A DNA stretch of 32,788 nucleotides, from the NCBI GenBank assembly GCA_964362625.1, contig CAYIFA010000005.1, positions 1 through 32,788 of the forward strand, in the 5' to 3' direction. The first letter of the stretch is position 1. Every line of letters begins with the position of its first letter. The position numbers and the translations under genes are program-made. Under the pieces are notes generated by a model, which had not been told where the DNA came from, ran no database searches, and worked only from the letters and a program-made list of their open reading frames with translations. The stretch comes from CAYIFA01 sp964362625 (GTDB lineage Bacteria > Patescibacteriota > Minisyncoccia > 1-14-0-10-42-19). This document shows positions 16,828 through 23,733 of this stretch, piece by piece.

Positions 16828-17172
16828 TCAGATAATATTTTTGTGTTGGTGATTTACAATTCCCAGTATCATCACCGCCCTTATCGTTTCGACTCTAGTA
16901 GAATCATATTCTCCGTAAGGTCTACACGCCAACCGTTTATCACCCCTTCTTTCTCCAATCCCCGGTAAATCCAAGGTAAATACCTTACTTCTGGAATCTT
17001 CTAAAAAATGCTTCCCGCTGGCTATCGGTAAATGTGCATAAGTGTCGGCACTATCAATTTCTTTCAGTCGCTTAACTATGTTTTTTACAACCTTCTTATC
17101 AAAATTAGCTCCTAGAAACTCCTTATTTTCAAGTTTTTTTCTAAGGTTATCAGTATACCAGTATATTTCCAT
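16828..17172 (-). CDS. RelE/HigB-family toxin
   Basis: A 114-aa protein resembling RelE/HigB ribosome-dependent mRNA interferases. Family-like features are an N-terminal helix (DNLRKKLENK), LKEIDSADTYAHLPIASGKHFLE, then LDLPGIGERRGDKRLACRP, which fits the core beta-sheet with basic catalytic surface, and a final strand VETIRAVMILGIVNHQHK. Basic residues and His are abundant. A TTG nine codons upstream is an alternative start, but the ATG at 17172 is more likely. No Shine-Dalgarno sequence is visible, and two TATAAT boxes lie just upstream. The adjacent HigA-ImmA gene 16 bp downstream completes a type II toxin-antitoxin operon. Identification rests on motif shape plus context. Confidence 0.75.
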   Translation of the reverse strand: MEIYWYTDNLRKKLENKEFLGANFDKKVVKNIVKRLKEIDSADTYAHLPIASGKHFLEDSRSKVFTLDLPGIGERRGDKRLACRPYGEYDSTRVETIRAVMILGIVNHQHKNII

Positions 17173-17207
17173 ATTATACTCGTTTAAGATTATAGTCAAT
17201 TTTCCAC

Positions 17208-17220
17208 TACCTAAAAGGTA
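17208..17220. promoter_or_regulatory. Candidate operator of the toxin-antitoxin operon
   Basis: TACCTAAAAGGTA is a perfect 5+3+5 palindrome located 36 bp upstream of the toxin ATG, next to a TATAAT box read on the minus strand. Placement and symmetry suit autorepression by the HTH antitoxin. Confidence 0.45.
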
Positions 17221-17340
17221 AAGAAAAATATAAGACTAATTTTATCAAGCAATAACATAAAATTCAACATTTTTACGTCGGGATATTGAATTAAGACACG
17301 AACTTCACAATCGGGCCAGAAGATATAGAAGAATACAAAC

Positions 17341-17383
17341 AGGTTCTAACATCCCCCAGTTGCTGACCCACAGATTTTTATAG
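17341..17383 (-). repeat. attC-like repeat copy E1 (half copy)
   Basis: The arm AGGTTCTAACATCCCCCAGT and GCTGACCC is present, then similarity fades. The closing arm is missing. Only about 25 bp separate it from the next copy. Confidence 0.6.
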
Positions 17384-17407
17384 TTAAAACTTTAGTTTCA
17401 ATCAAGT

Positions 17408-17484
17408 AAGTTCTAACAACCTCCAGTCGAGCTCAACTCGATCGGTTCCTGACCCCGGTAGAAATTCTAATATTTAGCAAAAAC
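17408..17484 (-). repeat. attC-like repeat copy E2 (half copy with stem-loop insertion)
   Basis: It reads AAGTTCTAACAACCTCCAG, then an extra ~19 nt containing TCGAG-CTCAA-CTCGA, then TTCCTGACCCCGGTAGAAAT and TCTAATATTTAGC. The closing arm is absent and a hairpin at 17495 follows. The insertion is a small perfect stem-loop not found in other copies. Confidence 0.6.
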
Positions 17485-17494
17485 CGACGGAATT

Positions 17495-17519
17495 AACCCC
17501 CGTCTTTATAACGGGGGTT
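17495..17519 (-). terminator. Hairpin at the end of the 142-aa gene
   Basis: AACCCCCGT and ACGGGGGTT form a perfect 9-bp stem with a 7-nt loop. The stop codon of the upstream minus-strand gene lies in the loop. The following T tract is poor, so termination may be weak. Confidence 0.5.
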
Positions 17520-17934
17520 TAAGAGCCAAGGCTTCGCTGGGCGCATTGCCCATAGAAAGTTCCTGGGTTTTCCGGATCATTTTATTTATTTTCCGAATAA
17601 TTCTGCGGGCCAAACGGCGCACCGATTCTCTTCTTTCTATCCCAAAAATACAGACAATTAATGGATAAAGTTCAAGATGACGCAAAATCTTTTTGTTAAA
17701 ATGGTGCCGCGGATGCTTTGGTTTTATTTGCACCGCCACCGTTAGGCCGCCGGGTAAAATTATCAAACGGTCAATCCCCTCTTTATCAACCGTTGAGTTG
17801 CGCCTGATAACCAGAAACCCCGGAATAACTTTTTTGGCTACCAACTGTTGGAGCGCGGCGTCAAATTTTTTATCGGCGAAACCTTGCTGCTGGTCTATCT
17901 CGCCTGCCGGAAGTATGTTTCCGTATTTCCCCAA
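17506..17934 (-). CDS. Hypothetical protein with PD-(D/E)XK-like core
   Basis: A 142-aa basic protein of unknown function. The stretch KEGIDRLIILPGGLTVAVQIKP has an Asp followed about 12 residues later by a strand ending Q-I-K, the layout of a PD-(D/E)XK nuclease core with Gln replacing the usual Glu. The following YPLIVCIFGIE strand fits the same fold. The N-terminal DKKFDAALQQLVAKKVIPG is helical and the C-terminus is a very basic helix (RRLARRIIRKINKMIRK). The similarity is by pattern only. The start is uncertain: TTG at 17934 is the only early start in this frame. It lies 38 bp after the PBP1A stop on the same strand and may share its transcript. Copy E2 follows downstream. Confidence 0.55.
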   Translation of the reverse strand: MGKYGNILPAGEIDQQQGFADKKFDAALQQLVAKKVIPGFLVIRRNSTVDKEGIDRLIILPGGLTVAVQIKPKHPRHHFNKKILRHLELYPLIVCIFGIERRESVRRLARRIIRKINKMIRKTQELSMGNAPSEALALKPPL

Positions 17935-17972
17935 GAACCACCGCCATTTTCGTAAATGATTATCTTATTTTA

Positions 17973-20525
17973 TTATAGACAATTTTCATTCCCGGCAAAA
18001 CAAATATCAATGTTTCGCGTAATCGCGGAGGAGTTACCAACCGCATCATATATCCTGATTGATATTAAGGAGGTATCGCTAAGATTGTCAACCTTCGAAA
18101 GATCAGCGCTAAAACGATACGGAGCGCCACGCAGAGTACCCAATAATTTATTATTTAAGAATACGTCGACTTGTTTTATAGCAAAGCGTCCTTCGGCCGA
18201 AAGCAAAAAGGAGAGGGTGGCATTAGCCGCAATTTTTTCGGGAGGATCTTCGATAAAAGACACGCGCGGCCGATATTCATCGCGATGGATATCATCTACT
18301 TCTTTCGAGATATCTGCTTCAGTCTGATCTTGTAAACCCTGCCCAACTGCCCAGATTCTTACTGGATATTCCCACAAAAGATACTGTGGGTCGGATCTCG
18401 GGCTTTGCGGGATTTGCCCCCGGGGATCGCTTTTGCTGGCCCAATGCAATATAGAATGAATTTGCGTAAGCGCACGATTCTCGATAAATTCCGGCGGAGT
18501 AAATTCAGTTGCCAATTTACCACTTATCCGGTCAACGGCGTAAGTTCTGGAACCGCGCCATTCGCCTTTAAGCACGGGCTTGAGAACTTCAATTTTTTCC
18601 GGATCTGTAAATTCTTCGGACGGCAAGGTTTTAAATGCTTCTTTCAAAAAAGCGTTCCAGAGTGGAGCGGCGATAAAACCGGCAACCCGTTTCTCCATCG
18701 GTGAATTATCGTTGTTGCCAAACCAGACACCCGCCGCAAGATTTGGCGTGTAACCGATAACCCAGGCGTCACGGTAGTCGTTAGTGGTCCCGGTTTTAAC
18801 TGCAACGTCGCGCTCCGGAAAGTATAACAAAGAGTTCGCGCCAAAGGCCGGTGTACGGGCTATGTTGTCGGAAAGCATGCTGGATATGGTCCGCGCGATC
18901 TGCGGATCAAGCACGAATTCGTTGGGCGCTTTATACTCGAAAAGGATATCTCCGCGCGAATCCTCAACTTTAAGAATCGTGGTCGGCGGGTTTCGTTTGC
19001 CGTCATTGGCAAAAACCGAATAGGCGCCGACCATTTCTAAAAGCTTAACTTCGCCACCGCCCAAAACAAGCGATAAACCGTAACGGCTAGGATCGGTGAA
19101 AGTCGTTATACCAATAGCTTTGGCCATCGCTAGGGATTCCGGCAAACCGGCGAGATAAAGAACCTTGACCGACGGCACATTGATCGACTGCGCAAGCGCC
19201 TCTCTAAACGTAACCGGACCGCGAAATTTTTCATCGTAATTTACCGGATGATAACATTTTTCCGCTTCGGTTTTCTCTTCTTCCGAATCCGGCTCAACTT
19301 CCGGAACCTTCGGATCGCAGCTGGAATTAAACTCCGTTGGAAGATCAAAAACTACAGTTTGATCGGTGAATCCCCTTTTTAGCGCCGCGGCATAAACTAT
19401 CGGCTTTATTGAAGAACCGGGCTGTCTTAATGCGGTGGTCACATTAAAATTACCTTCGCGCTCTATGTCAAAATAATCACGGGATCCGACCATTACCAAA
19501 ATATGGCCGGTCTTTGGATCAATCGCCGCGAGTCCAGCGTTAGAAACCCGAAATTGCTCTTCCTCGTCTTCCACGTATTTTCTGGTTAGTTCCTCGCCCG
19601 CAACCTGTAGTTCCCAATTAAGCGATGTGATCACCCGCAATCCGCCGCTTTCTATTTTGTCTTCGCCATATTTATCGGCCAATTCCTCCAGGACGCGCAT
19701 GACAAGATGGGGCGCCTTGATTCCTTGATCGGCGCGGCTTATGAAATCAACGGCCTCGGCCATCGCGGTCTCGGCTTCTTCGGCGCTAATAAAACCAAGG
19801 TCGTTCATTCTCTTTAACACCAAATTTTTTCGTTCACCTAATTCATCTCGGTGCTGACCATATGGCGAATAGTACGTCGGCGCTTTCGGCAAAGCCGCGA
19901 GATAAGCCGCTTCAGCTAAGGTCAGGCCTTTAGCGTCTTTGCCGAAAAAAGTTTCGGAAGCCGCTTGTATCCCATAACTCTGCGCGCCATAAGGTATTTC
20001 GTTTAAATAAAAATTTAAAATCTCCTCCTTGGAATAAGCGCGTTCAACCCGTAAAGCTAATATCGCCTCCTTGATTTTCCGCGTATAGGTCCGGTCATCA
20101 GTAAGCAAGGCTTTCTTTACCAGCTGTTGAGTAATGGTGGATCCGCCTTGCCGGATATCCCCCGAAAAAAGATTTACAAAAAATGCCCGCCCGATGGACT
20201 CCAGGCTTATTCCATGATGGTTGTAAAAATTAGAGTCCTCGATCGCTACTGCCGCATTTTTTACGCTCCGCGGTATTTCTTCGAACGGAACTATGGTTCG
20301 AATAACCTCACCTCTGGCGTCATAAAGTAAAACCTTCCCGGTGGAATCGTAAATTTTTGTTGACTCAATTATTTTACGCTCGCTAAAGGCCGCCAGATCC
20401 GGAACGTCAATCGTAAAAAGCCAGGCGATAAAACTGCCGGTGGCGGCAAAAACGAAAATACCAACGACCAAAAATCCCAAATAGAGCGTGCTCTTGATTT
20501 TTTTTCTCCGTAATTTTCTCGGCAT
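17973..20525 (-). CDS. mrcA: Class A penicillin-binding protein (PBP1A-like)
   Basis: An 850-aa bifunctional peptidoglycan synthase. After a basic N-terminus there is one TM helix (about 14-38). The GT51 glycosyltransferase domain follows with catalytic Glu96 in AIEDSNFYNH, RQGGSTITQQLVKKALL and ERAYSKEEILNFYLN. The transpeptidase domain has SSIK (S371 to K374), SIN in QSINVPSVK and KTGTTNDYRD. A C-terminal domain of about 110 residues (from FIEDPPEKI) looks like an immunoglobulin-like/Big fold. It polymerises and cross-links cell wall outside the membrane. ATG 20525 is chosen over TTG 20543 because TATTAT ends 6 nt before it and the TTG extension lies in the promoter region. It is divergent from tyrS with only 46 bp between them. 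Confidence 0.93.
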   Translation of the reverse strand: MPRKLRRKKIKSTLYLGFLVVGIFVFAATGSFIAWLFTIDVPDLAAFSERKIIESTKIYDSTGKVLLYDARGEVIRTIVPFEEIPRSVKNAAVAIEDSNFYNHHGISLESIGRAFFVNLFSGDIRQGGSTITQQLVKKALLTDDRTYTRKIKEAILALRVERAYSKEEILNFYLNEIPYGAQSYGIQAASETFFGKDAKGLTLAEAAYLAALPKAPTYYSPYGQHRDELGERKNLVLKRMNDLGFISAEEAETAMAEAVDFISRADQGIKAPHLVMRVLEELADKYGEDKIESGGLRVITSLNWELQVAGEELTRKYVEDEEEQFRVSNAGLAAIDPKTGHILVMVGSRDYFDIEREGNFNVTTALRQPGSSIKPIVYAAALKRGFTDQTVVFDLPTEFNSSCDPKVPEVEPDSEEEKTEAEKCYHPVNYDEKFRGPVTFREALAQSINVPSVKVLYLAGLPESLAMAKAIGITTFTDPSRYGLSLVLGGGEVKLLEMVGAYSVFANDGKRNPPTTILKVEDSRGDILFEYKAPNEFVLDPQIARTISSMLSDNIARTPAFGANSLLYFPERDVAVKTGTTNDYRDAWVIGYTPNLAAGVWFGNNDNSPMEKRVAGFIAAPLWNAFLKEAFKTLPSEEFTDPEKIEVLKPVLKGEWRGSRTYAVDRISGKLATEFTPPEFIENRALTQIHSILHWASKSDPRGQIPQSPRSDPQYLLWEYPVRIWAVGQGLQDQTEADISKEVDDIHRDEYRPRVSFIEDPPEKIAANATLSFLLSAEGRFAIKQVDVFLNNKLLGTLRGAPYRFSADLSKVDNLSDTSLISIRIYDAVGNSSAITRNIDICFAGNENCL

Positions 20526-20531
20526 TATTAT

Positions 20532-20537
20532 ATAATA
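20532..20537 (-). promoter_or_regulatory. -10-like element of the PBP1A gene
   Basis: On the minus strand TATTAT ends 6 nt before the ATG at 20525. The surrounding sequence is very AT-rich, so neighbouring hexamers could also serve. Confidence 0.4.
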
Positions 20538-20559
20538 TAGCAATATCCGGCGGTTTTGC

Positions 20560-20565
20560 TATACT
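20560..20565 (+). promoter_or_regulatory. -10 element of tyrS
   Basis: TATACT ends 6 nt before the ATG at 20572. The -35 region is poor. The transcript is predicted to be leaderless. Confidence 0.5.
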
Positions 20566-20571
20566 TTTGAT

Positions 20572-21765
20572 ATGACAAAAGACGAAAGGGTGAATAAAAT
20601 CAATGAAACGCTGTCGCGGCTAGCTGAATCAACAATAAAAGCAGACGAACTCAAGGCGCGCCTCGCGTCCGGAAAGAAGCTGCGCATAAAATACGGCGTT
20701 GACGTAACCGCGCCGTTTTTGCACATTGGGCATGCGGTAAATTTATGGGCAATGCGCGCATTCCAAGAGTCGGGCCACAAAGTAGTTTTTTTGATCGGCG
20801 ACTTCACTACAAAAATAGGCGACCCTACAGGACGCAACGAAGCGAGAAAAGAAATTCCGGATAAAGATATAAAACGCGGAACAGAACTATTTAAAAAACA
20901 GGTTTCTAAAATTCTGCTAACCAACAGCGGAGTTTTTGAAGTGCGGAAGAATTCGGAATGGTATAACAAAATGAAACTAACAGATTTTATTAAAATTTTG
21001 AAAGAGTTTACACATTCGCGATTGATCCAACGCGATATGTTTCAACAAAGAATAGCAAGTCAAAGCGAAATTTACATGCACGAATTAATCTACCCAATCT
21101 TGCAAGGCCATGACTCGGTCATGATTAAGTCAGACATAACAATAATCGGATCAGACCAGCTTTTTAACGAAATGATTGGCAGAGATCTGCAAGAAAAAGC
21201 CGGGCAAAAACCTCAAATAATAATCACAACCAAAATCACGCCGGGCACGAGCGGAGGGCCCAAACAATCTAAGAGTCTGGGTAACTATATCGCGATAGAC
21301 GATAGCCCGAGCGACAAGTTCGGAAAAATAATGAGTATTCCCGATGACCAAATTGTTCAGTATATGGAAGTTTATACAGAAATGTCAATGACGGATATTA
21401 AACAATCAGAAGAAGCCATTAAGGAGAGCGGCGGCAATATCATGGGGCAAAAAAAACGGTTGGCCTATGAGCTAGTTAAAGTTTATCACGGCGAAAAACA
21501 GGCTGAAAATGAAAAAAAATATTTTGAAGAAACGTTTCAAAAAGGCAAACTACCTTCGGAGGCCCCCGAAATTTACCCGCACGCATTATTAGACCTGTCG
21601 GAGTTACCAAAGTTTGATGTTTCCAGAAATGGACTGCGAAGGTTGATTTTACAAGGCGCAGTGGAATTTAATGGTAAAAAGATAACTGACGCGAAATATG
21701 TTTTTAAGGAGCGCGGCATATTAAAAATCGGGAAAAAGAAATTTTTTAAGGTTGTGCCTAAATAA
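20572..21765 (+). CDS. tyrS: Tyrosyl-tRNA synthetase
   Basis: A 397-aa class I aminoacyl-tRNA synthetase that charges tRNA-Tyr. The Rossmann fold begins KYGVDVTAPFLHIGH with the HIGH motif at about 51-54. Tyrosine-binding elements follow (GDFTTKIGDPTGR), then IIGSDQLFNEMIGRDLQ, and the KMSKS loop reads KQSKSLGN. The C-terminal S4 RNA-binding domain (about 345-397) contains LRRLILQGAVEFNGKKI. The length matches the bacterial TyrRS-Z type. The Met-to-Gln change in KMSKS is tolerated in some synthetases. The start has no Shine-Dalgarno sequence and lies 6 nt after TATACT. A strong bidirectional terminator follows the gene. Confidence 0.93.
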   Translation: MTKDERVNKINETLSRLAESTIKADELKARLASGKKLRIKYGVDVTAPFLHIGHAVNLWAMRAFQESGHKVVFLIGDFTTKIGDPTGRNEARKEIPDKDIKRGTELFKKQVSKILLTNSGVFEVRKNSEWYNKMKLTDFIKILKEFTHSRLIQRDMFQQRIASQSEIYMHELIYPILQGHDSVMIKSDITIIGSDQLFNEMIGRDLQEKAGQKPQIIITTKITPGTSGGPKQSKSLGNYIAIDDSPSDKFGKIMSIPDDQIVQYMEVYTEMSMTDIKQSEEAIKESGGNIMGQKKRLAYELVKVYHGEKQAENEKKYFEETFQKGKLPSEAPEIYPHALLDLSELPKFDVSRNGLRRLILQGAVEFNGKKITDAKYVFKERGILKIGKKKFFKVVPK

Positions 21766-21797
21766 ACCCCGCCCTTGCCTGTAAGAGCATGGTAAAA

Positions 21798-21828
21798 AAA
21801 CACCGCCCTTGTTACAAGGGCGGTGTTT
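21798..21828. terminator. Bidirectional terminator between tyrS and the acidic micro-ORF
   Basis: AAACACCGCCCTTG and CAAGGGCGGTGTTT form a perfect 14-bp stem with a TTA loop. On the minus strand the T run extends to seven bases. On the plus strand it is short. Confidence 0.9.
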
Positions 21829-21830
21829 TC

Positions 21831-21941
21831 CTAGTTTTCCTCTTCGTCGCCATCCGCGTCGTCATCCGCATCATCCAAATCTTCATCTAAGTCTTCGCTG
21901 TCCTCGTCCTCGCCAAGAAGCAAGTCGTTTAAGTCGTCCAT
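21831..21941 (-). CDS. Highly acidic 36-aa peptide
   Basis: The minus-strand ORF starts MDDLNDLLLGEDEDSEDLDE and continues with a Asp/Glu/Ala run to EEEN. About 60% of residues are Asp or Glu, and the N-terminal DLNDLLL could form a short amphipathic helix. No family is recognised. A role as an acidic tail-like partner of a basic protein is speculation. Evidence for reality: the stop codon is 2 bp before a perfect 14-bp hairpin with a seven-T tract on this strand, and codon variety (GAC/GAT, GAG/GAA) argues against a simple repeat. No Shine-Dalgarno sequence is seen. It is divergent from murB. Confidence 0.55.
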   Translation of the reverse strand: MDDLNDLLLGEDEDSEDLDEDLDDADDDADGDEEEN

Positions 21942-22020
21942 AATTATTATTAAATTTATAACAATTTACGACCTCTCCCGCAATAATACGGGGTCAATGG
22001 CTAATCATCTCTTTATTGTT

Positions 22021-22026
22021 TATATT
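22021..22026 (+). promoter_or_regulatory. -10 element of murB
   Basis: TATATT ends 6 nt before the ATG at 22033. No clear -35 or Shine-Dalgarno sequence is present. Confidence 0.5.
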
Positions 22027-22032
22027 TAAGAA

Positions 22033-22944
22033 ATGAAGTCAAACCTGCTCGCAAATTATACTACATTTCGCTTGGGAGGGCAAGTGAGAGGTGTAATAGA
22101 GGCAAAATCCATTGTCCGGCTAATCAATATCATAAGTGATTTGACGCGGAAGAAGTCGCCGTTTTTCATCTTGGGCGGAGGTACGAATATAATAGCAAAC
22201 GACCGCGGTTATAACGGTATGATTGTTAAAATATCGCTCAAAGGCATAAAGGTATCCGGAAATAATATTTTTTGCCAATCTGGCCGAGCGCTTGCGGATC
22301 TGATAAGTTTAGCGAACGAATCTGGCCTATGCGGGCTAGAAACCCTAGCGGGCATTCCCGGCACAGTTGGCGGCGCGATTTTCGGTAACGCCGGAGCATA
22401 CGGCCGGGAAGTTTCGGATTTCCTCCAAAAAGTCAGGATACTTGATGGCCGCAAAGCGCGTTGGATCTCAAAAAAAGATTGCGGATTTAAATACCGCGAT
22501 AGTATTTTTAAAAATAAACCGAATTGGATAATCCTTGAAGCAGAATTTAAGTTACAAAAAGGCACTGCAAGAGAACTAACAAATAAATCTAAAGAAATAA
22601 TCGCCATTCGCGAGAAAAAATATAAACCGGACATCCGGTGCGCGGGGTCAATTTTTAAAAATATTTTAGCAAATAGCCCGACTGGCAAAAAACTGATAAA
22701 CCAAATTCCGGCCGCAAAGATAATAGGCGGCAAAATCCCAACCGGATTTTTATTGGAAGAGGTCGGCGCCAAAGGAATGAAAATCGGCGGAATCTTGGTT
22801 GCCAAGCACCACGGCAACTTGATCATCAACAATGGCCGCGGCAAAGCGGCAGACGCAAAAAAACTAATTGATATTCTAAAAACTAAAGTCCGCAAAAAAT
22901 ACGGGATAGAGCTTGAAGAAGAAATTCGTTACTTAGGTTTTTAG
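22033..22944 (+). CDS. murB: UDP-N-acetylenolpyruvoylglucosamine reductase
   Basis: A 303-aa FAD enzyme that reduces UDP-GlcNAc-enolpyruvate to UDP-MurNAc, the second committed step of peptidoglycan precursor synthesis. The N-terminal NYTTFRLGG is the typical MurB opening. The FAD-binding part has FILGGGTNIIANDRG and GLETLAGIPGTVGGAIFGNAGAYG. The catalytic set is present: Tyr-Arg in GFKYRDSIF, Ser in CAGSIFKN, and the C-terminal Glu in EEEIRYLGF. The length and the HHGNLIIN segment fit type II MurB. The start lies 6 nt after TATATT with no Shine-Dalgarno sequence. The stop overlaps the stop of the convergent ruvC by 3 bp, so there is no room for a terminator between them. Confidence 0.94.
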   Translation: MKSNLLANYTTFRLGGQVRGVIEAKSIVRLINIISDLTRKKSPFFILGGGTNIIANDRGYNGMIVKISLKGIKVSGNNIFCQSGRALADLISLANESGLCGLETLAGIPGTVGGAIFGNAGAYGREVSDFLQKVRILDGRKARWISKKDCGFKYRDSIFKNKPNWIILEAEFKLQKGTARELTNKSKEIIAIREKKYKPDIRCAGSIFKNILANSPTGKKLINQIPAAKIIGGKIPTGFLLEEVGAKGMKIGGILVAKHHGNLIINNGRGKAADAKKLIDILKTKVRKKYGIELEEEIRYLGF

Positions 22945-23405
22945 ATTATCCGCAGGCCACAAAGAGCAACCGCGATGGCGTCGGCGGTGTCATCGGATTT
23001 AGGGGGTTTCCCCAGACCGAGCAAGAGCATTATCATTTTCTGAACTTGTTTTTTGTCGGCTTTGCCGTAGCCGCAGACCGACTGTTTGACTTGGGCTGGA
23101 GTGAATTCGTGGACTTTGCGGCTACCGGCCAAGTATGTAACTAATCCGCGCACTTCCGAAACCGCCAACGCGGTTTTTTGATTGGAATAAAAAAACAATT
23201 TTTCCAGAGCCAATGCATCCGGATTATGCTTCTTAAAAATTTCTTCGATATGCTTCCCTATCAAACCAAGACGATCTTTATGTTCGAGGGCAGCTGAGGT
23301 CTCAAAACATCCTGCGTCTATCAAAACATCTTTTCCGTTTCTCAATTCCAAGACCGCCCAACCCAAGCGACCATATCCCGGGTCGATGCCCAGAATTTTC
23401 TTCAT
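22941..23405 (-). CDS. ruvC: Holliday junction resolvase RuvC
   Basis: A 154-aa RNase H-fold endonuclease that cuts Holliday junctions processed by RuvAB. The four acidic active-site residues are visible: Asp7 in GIDPGYGRLG, Glu in ALEKLFFY, and the two Asp of SDDTADAIAVA. Other family features are NQKTALAVSEVRG and TPAQVKQSVCGYGKADKKQV. The ATG overlaps the yebC stop (ATGA), so the two genes are translationally coupled, the usual bacterial order. The C-terminus is slightly short compared with E. coli RuvC. The stop overlaps that of murB. Confidence 0.95.
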   Translation of the reverse strand: MKKILGIDPGYGRLGWAVLELRNGKDVLIDAGCFETSAALEHKDRLGLIGKHIEEIFKKHNPDALALEKLFFYSNQKTALAVSEVRGLVTYLAGSRKVHEFTPAQVKQSVCGYGKADKKQVQKMIMLLLGLGKPPKSDDTADAIAVALCGLRII

Positions 23406-23617
23406 AGTTCTGCGTTAGAAAATATATCCTGCACATCATCGTGGTCATCCAATGCCTCAAAAAGTTTAGTGAGTTGTTCTTTCGTATTCTCATCAACCGG
23501 TATCAATGAATTGGCCTGCCAGCTATCGGCGGTTTTGCCGAAAAGAAACTTGGCCGAACCGGGTCCGGCGAGTTTTGCGCCGTGTTCCGACAAAATATGC
23601 TTGATTTCCTGCGAGGT
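23402..23617 (-). CDS. yebC: YebC/PmpR-family protein, C-terminal fragment (cut by gap)
   Basis: Only the last ~71 residues remain, beginning TSQEIKHILSEHGAKLAG and ending LDDHDDVQDIFSNAEL, with WQANSLIPVDEN between. This is the typical C-terminal domain of the YebC/TACO1 family, whose members act as transcription regulators or, in recent work, translation factors that relieve ribosome stalling. The N-terminal ~170 residues and the start are lost in the N gap that begins at 23618. It is not a pseudogene as far as can be seen. It is upstream of and coupled to ruvC. Confidence 0.88.
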   Translation of the reverse strand, partial: TSQEIKHILSEHGAKLAGPGSAKFLFGKTADSWQANSLIPVDENTKEQLTKLFEALDDHDDVQDIFSNAEL

Positions 23618-23717
23618 NNNNNNNNNNNNNNNNNNNNNNNNNNNNNNNNNNNNNNNNNNNNNNNNNNNNNNNNNNNNNNNNNNNNNNNNNNNNNNNNNNN
23701 NNNNNNNNNNNNNNNNN
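23618..23717. other. Assembly gap (100 N)
   Basis: Exactly 100 Ns, a conventional placeholder. A full-length yebC (about 240 aa) would need some 500 bp here, so the true distance is probably larger than shown. Confidence 0.95.
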
Positions 23718-23733
23718 TATACAACAATTAAAT

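Larger units (their letters stand above)
13628..17484 (-). mobile_element. Candidate cassette array with attC-like repeats (no integrase in window)
   Basis: Copies of a ~90-bp imperfect-palindrome repeat at 13628, 14077, 14801, 15427, 17341 and 17408 alternate with unrelated units: a small Cys-motif protein, a HAD hydrolase, a one-TM protein and a toxin-antitoxin pair. On the minus strand the outer right box reads GTTAGAA or GTCAGAA in every copy that retains it, like the R' box of integron attC sites. Three of the four units have the gene on that strand with a repeat just downstream. The HAD gene is inverted, ending inside a repeat. This layout resembles a CALIN (cluster of attC sites lacking an integrase). 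A MITE or REP-like family remains possible. Confidence 0.45.

Noticed and set aside
13628..17484. CRISPR array
   Set aside because: The repeats are ~90 bp, diverged, internally palindromic and separated by whole genes. No short identical repeats with uniform spacers and no cas genes occur.
22209..22895. 228-aa minus-strand ORF
   Set aside because: It is the antisense shadow of murB.
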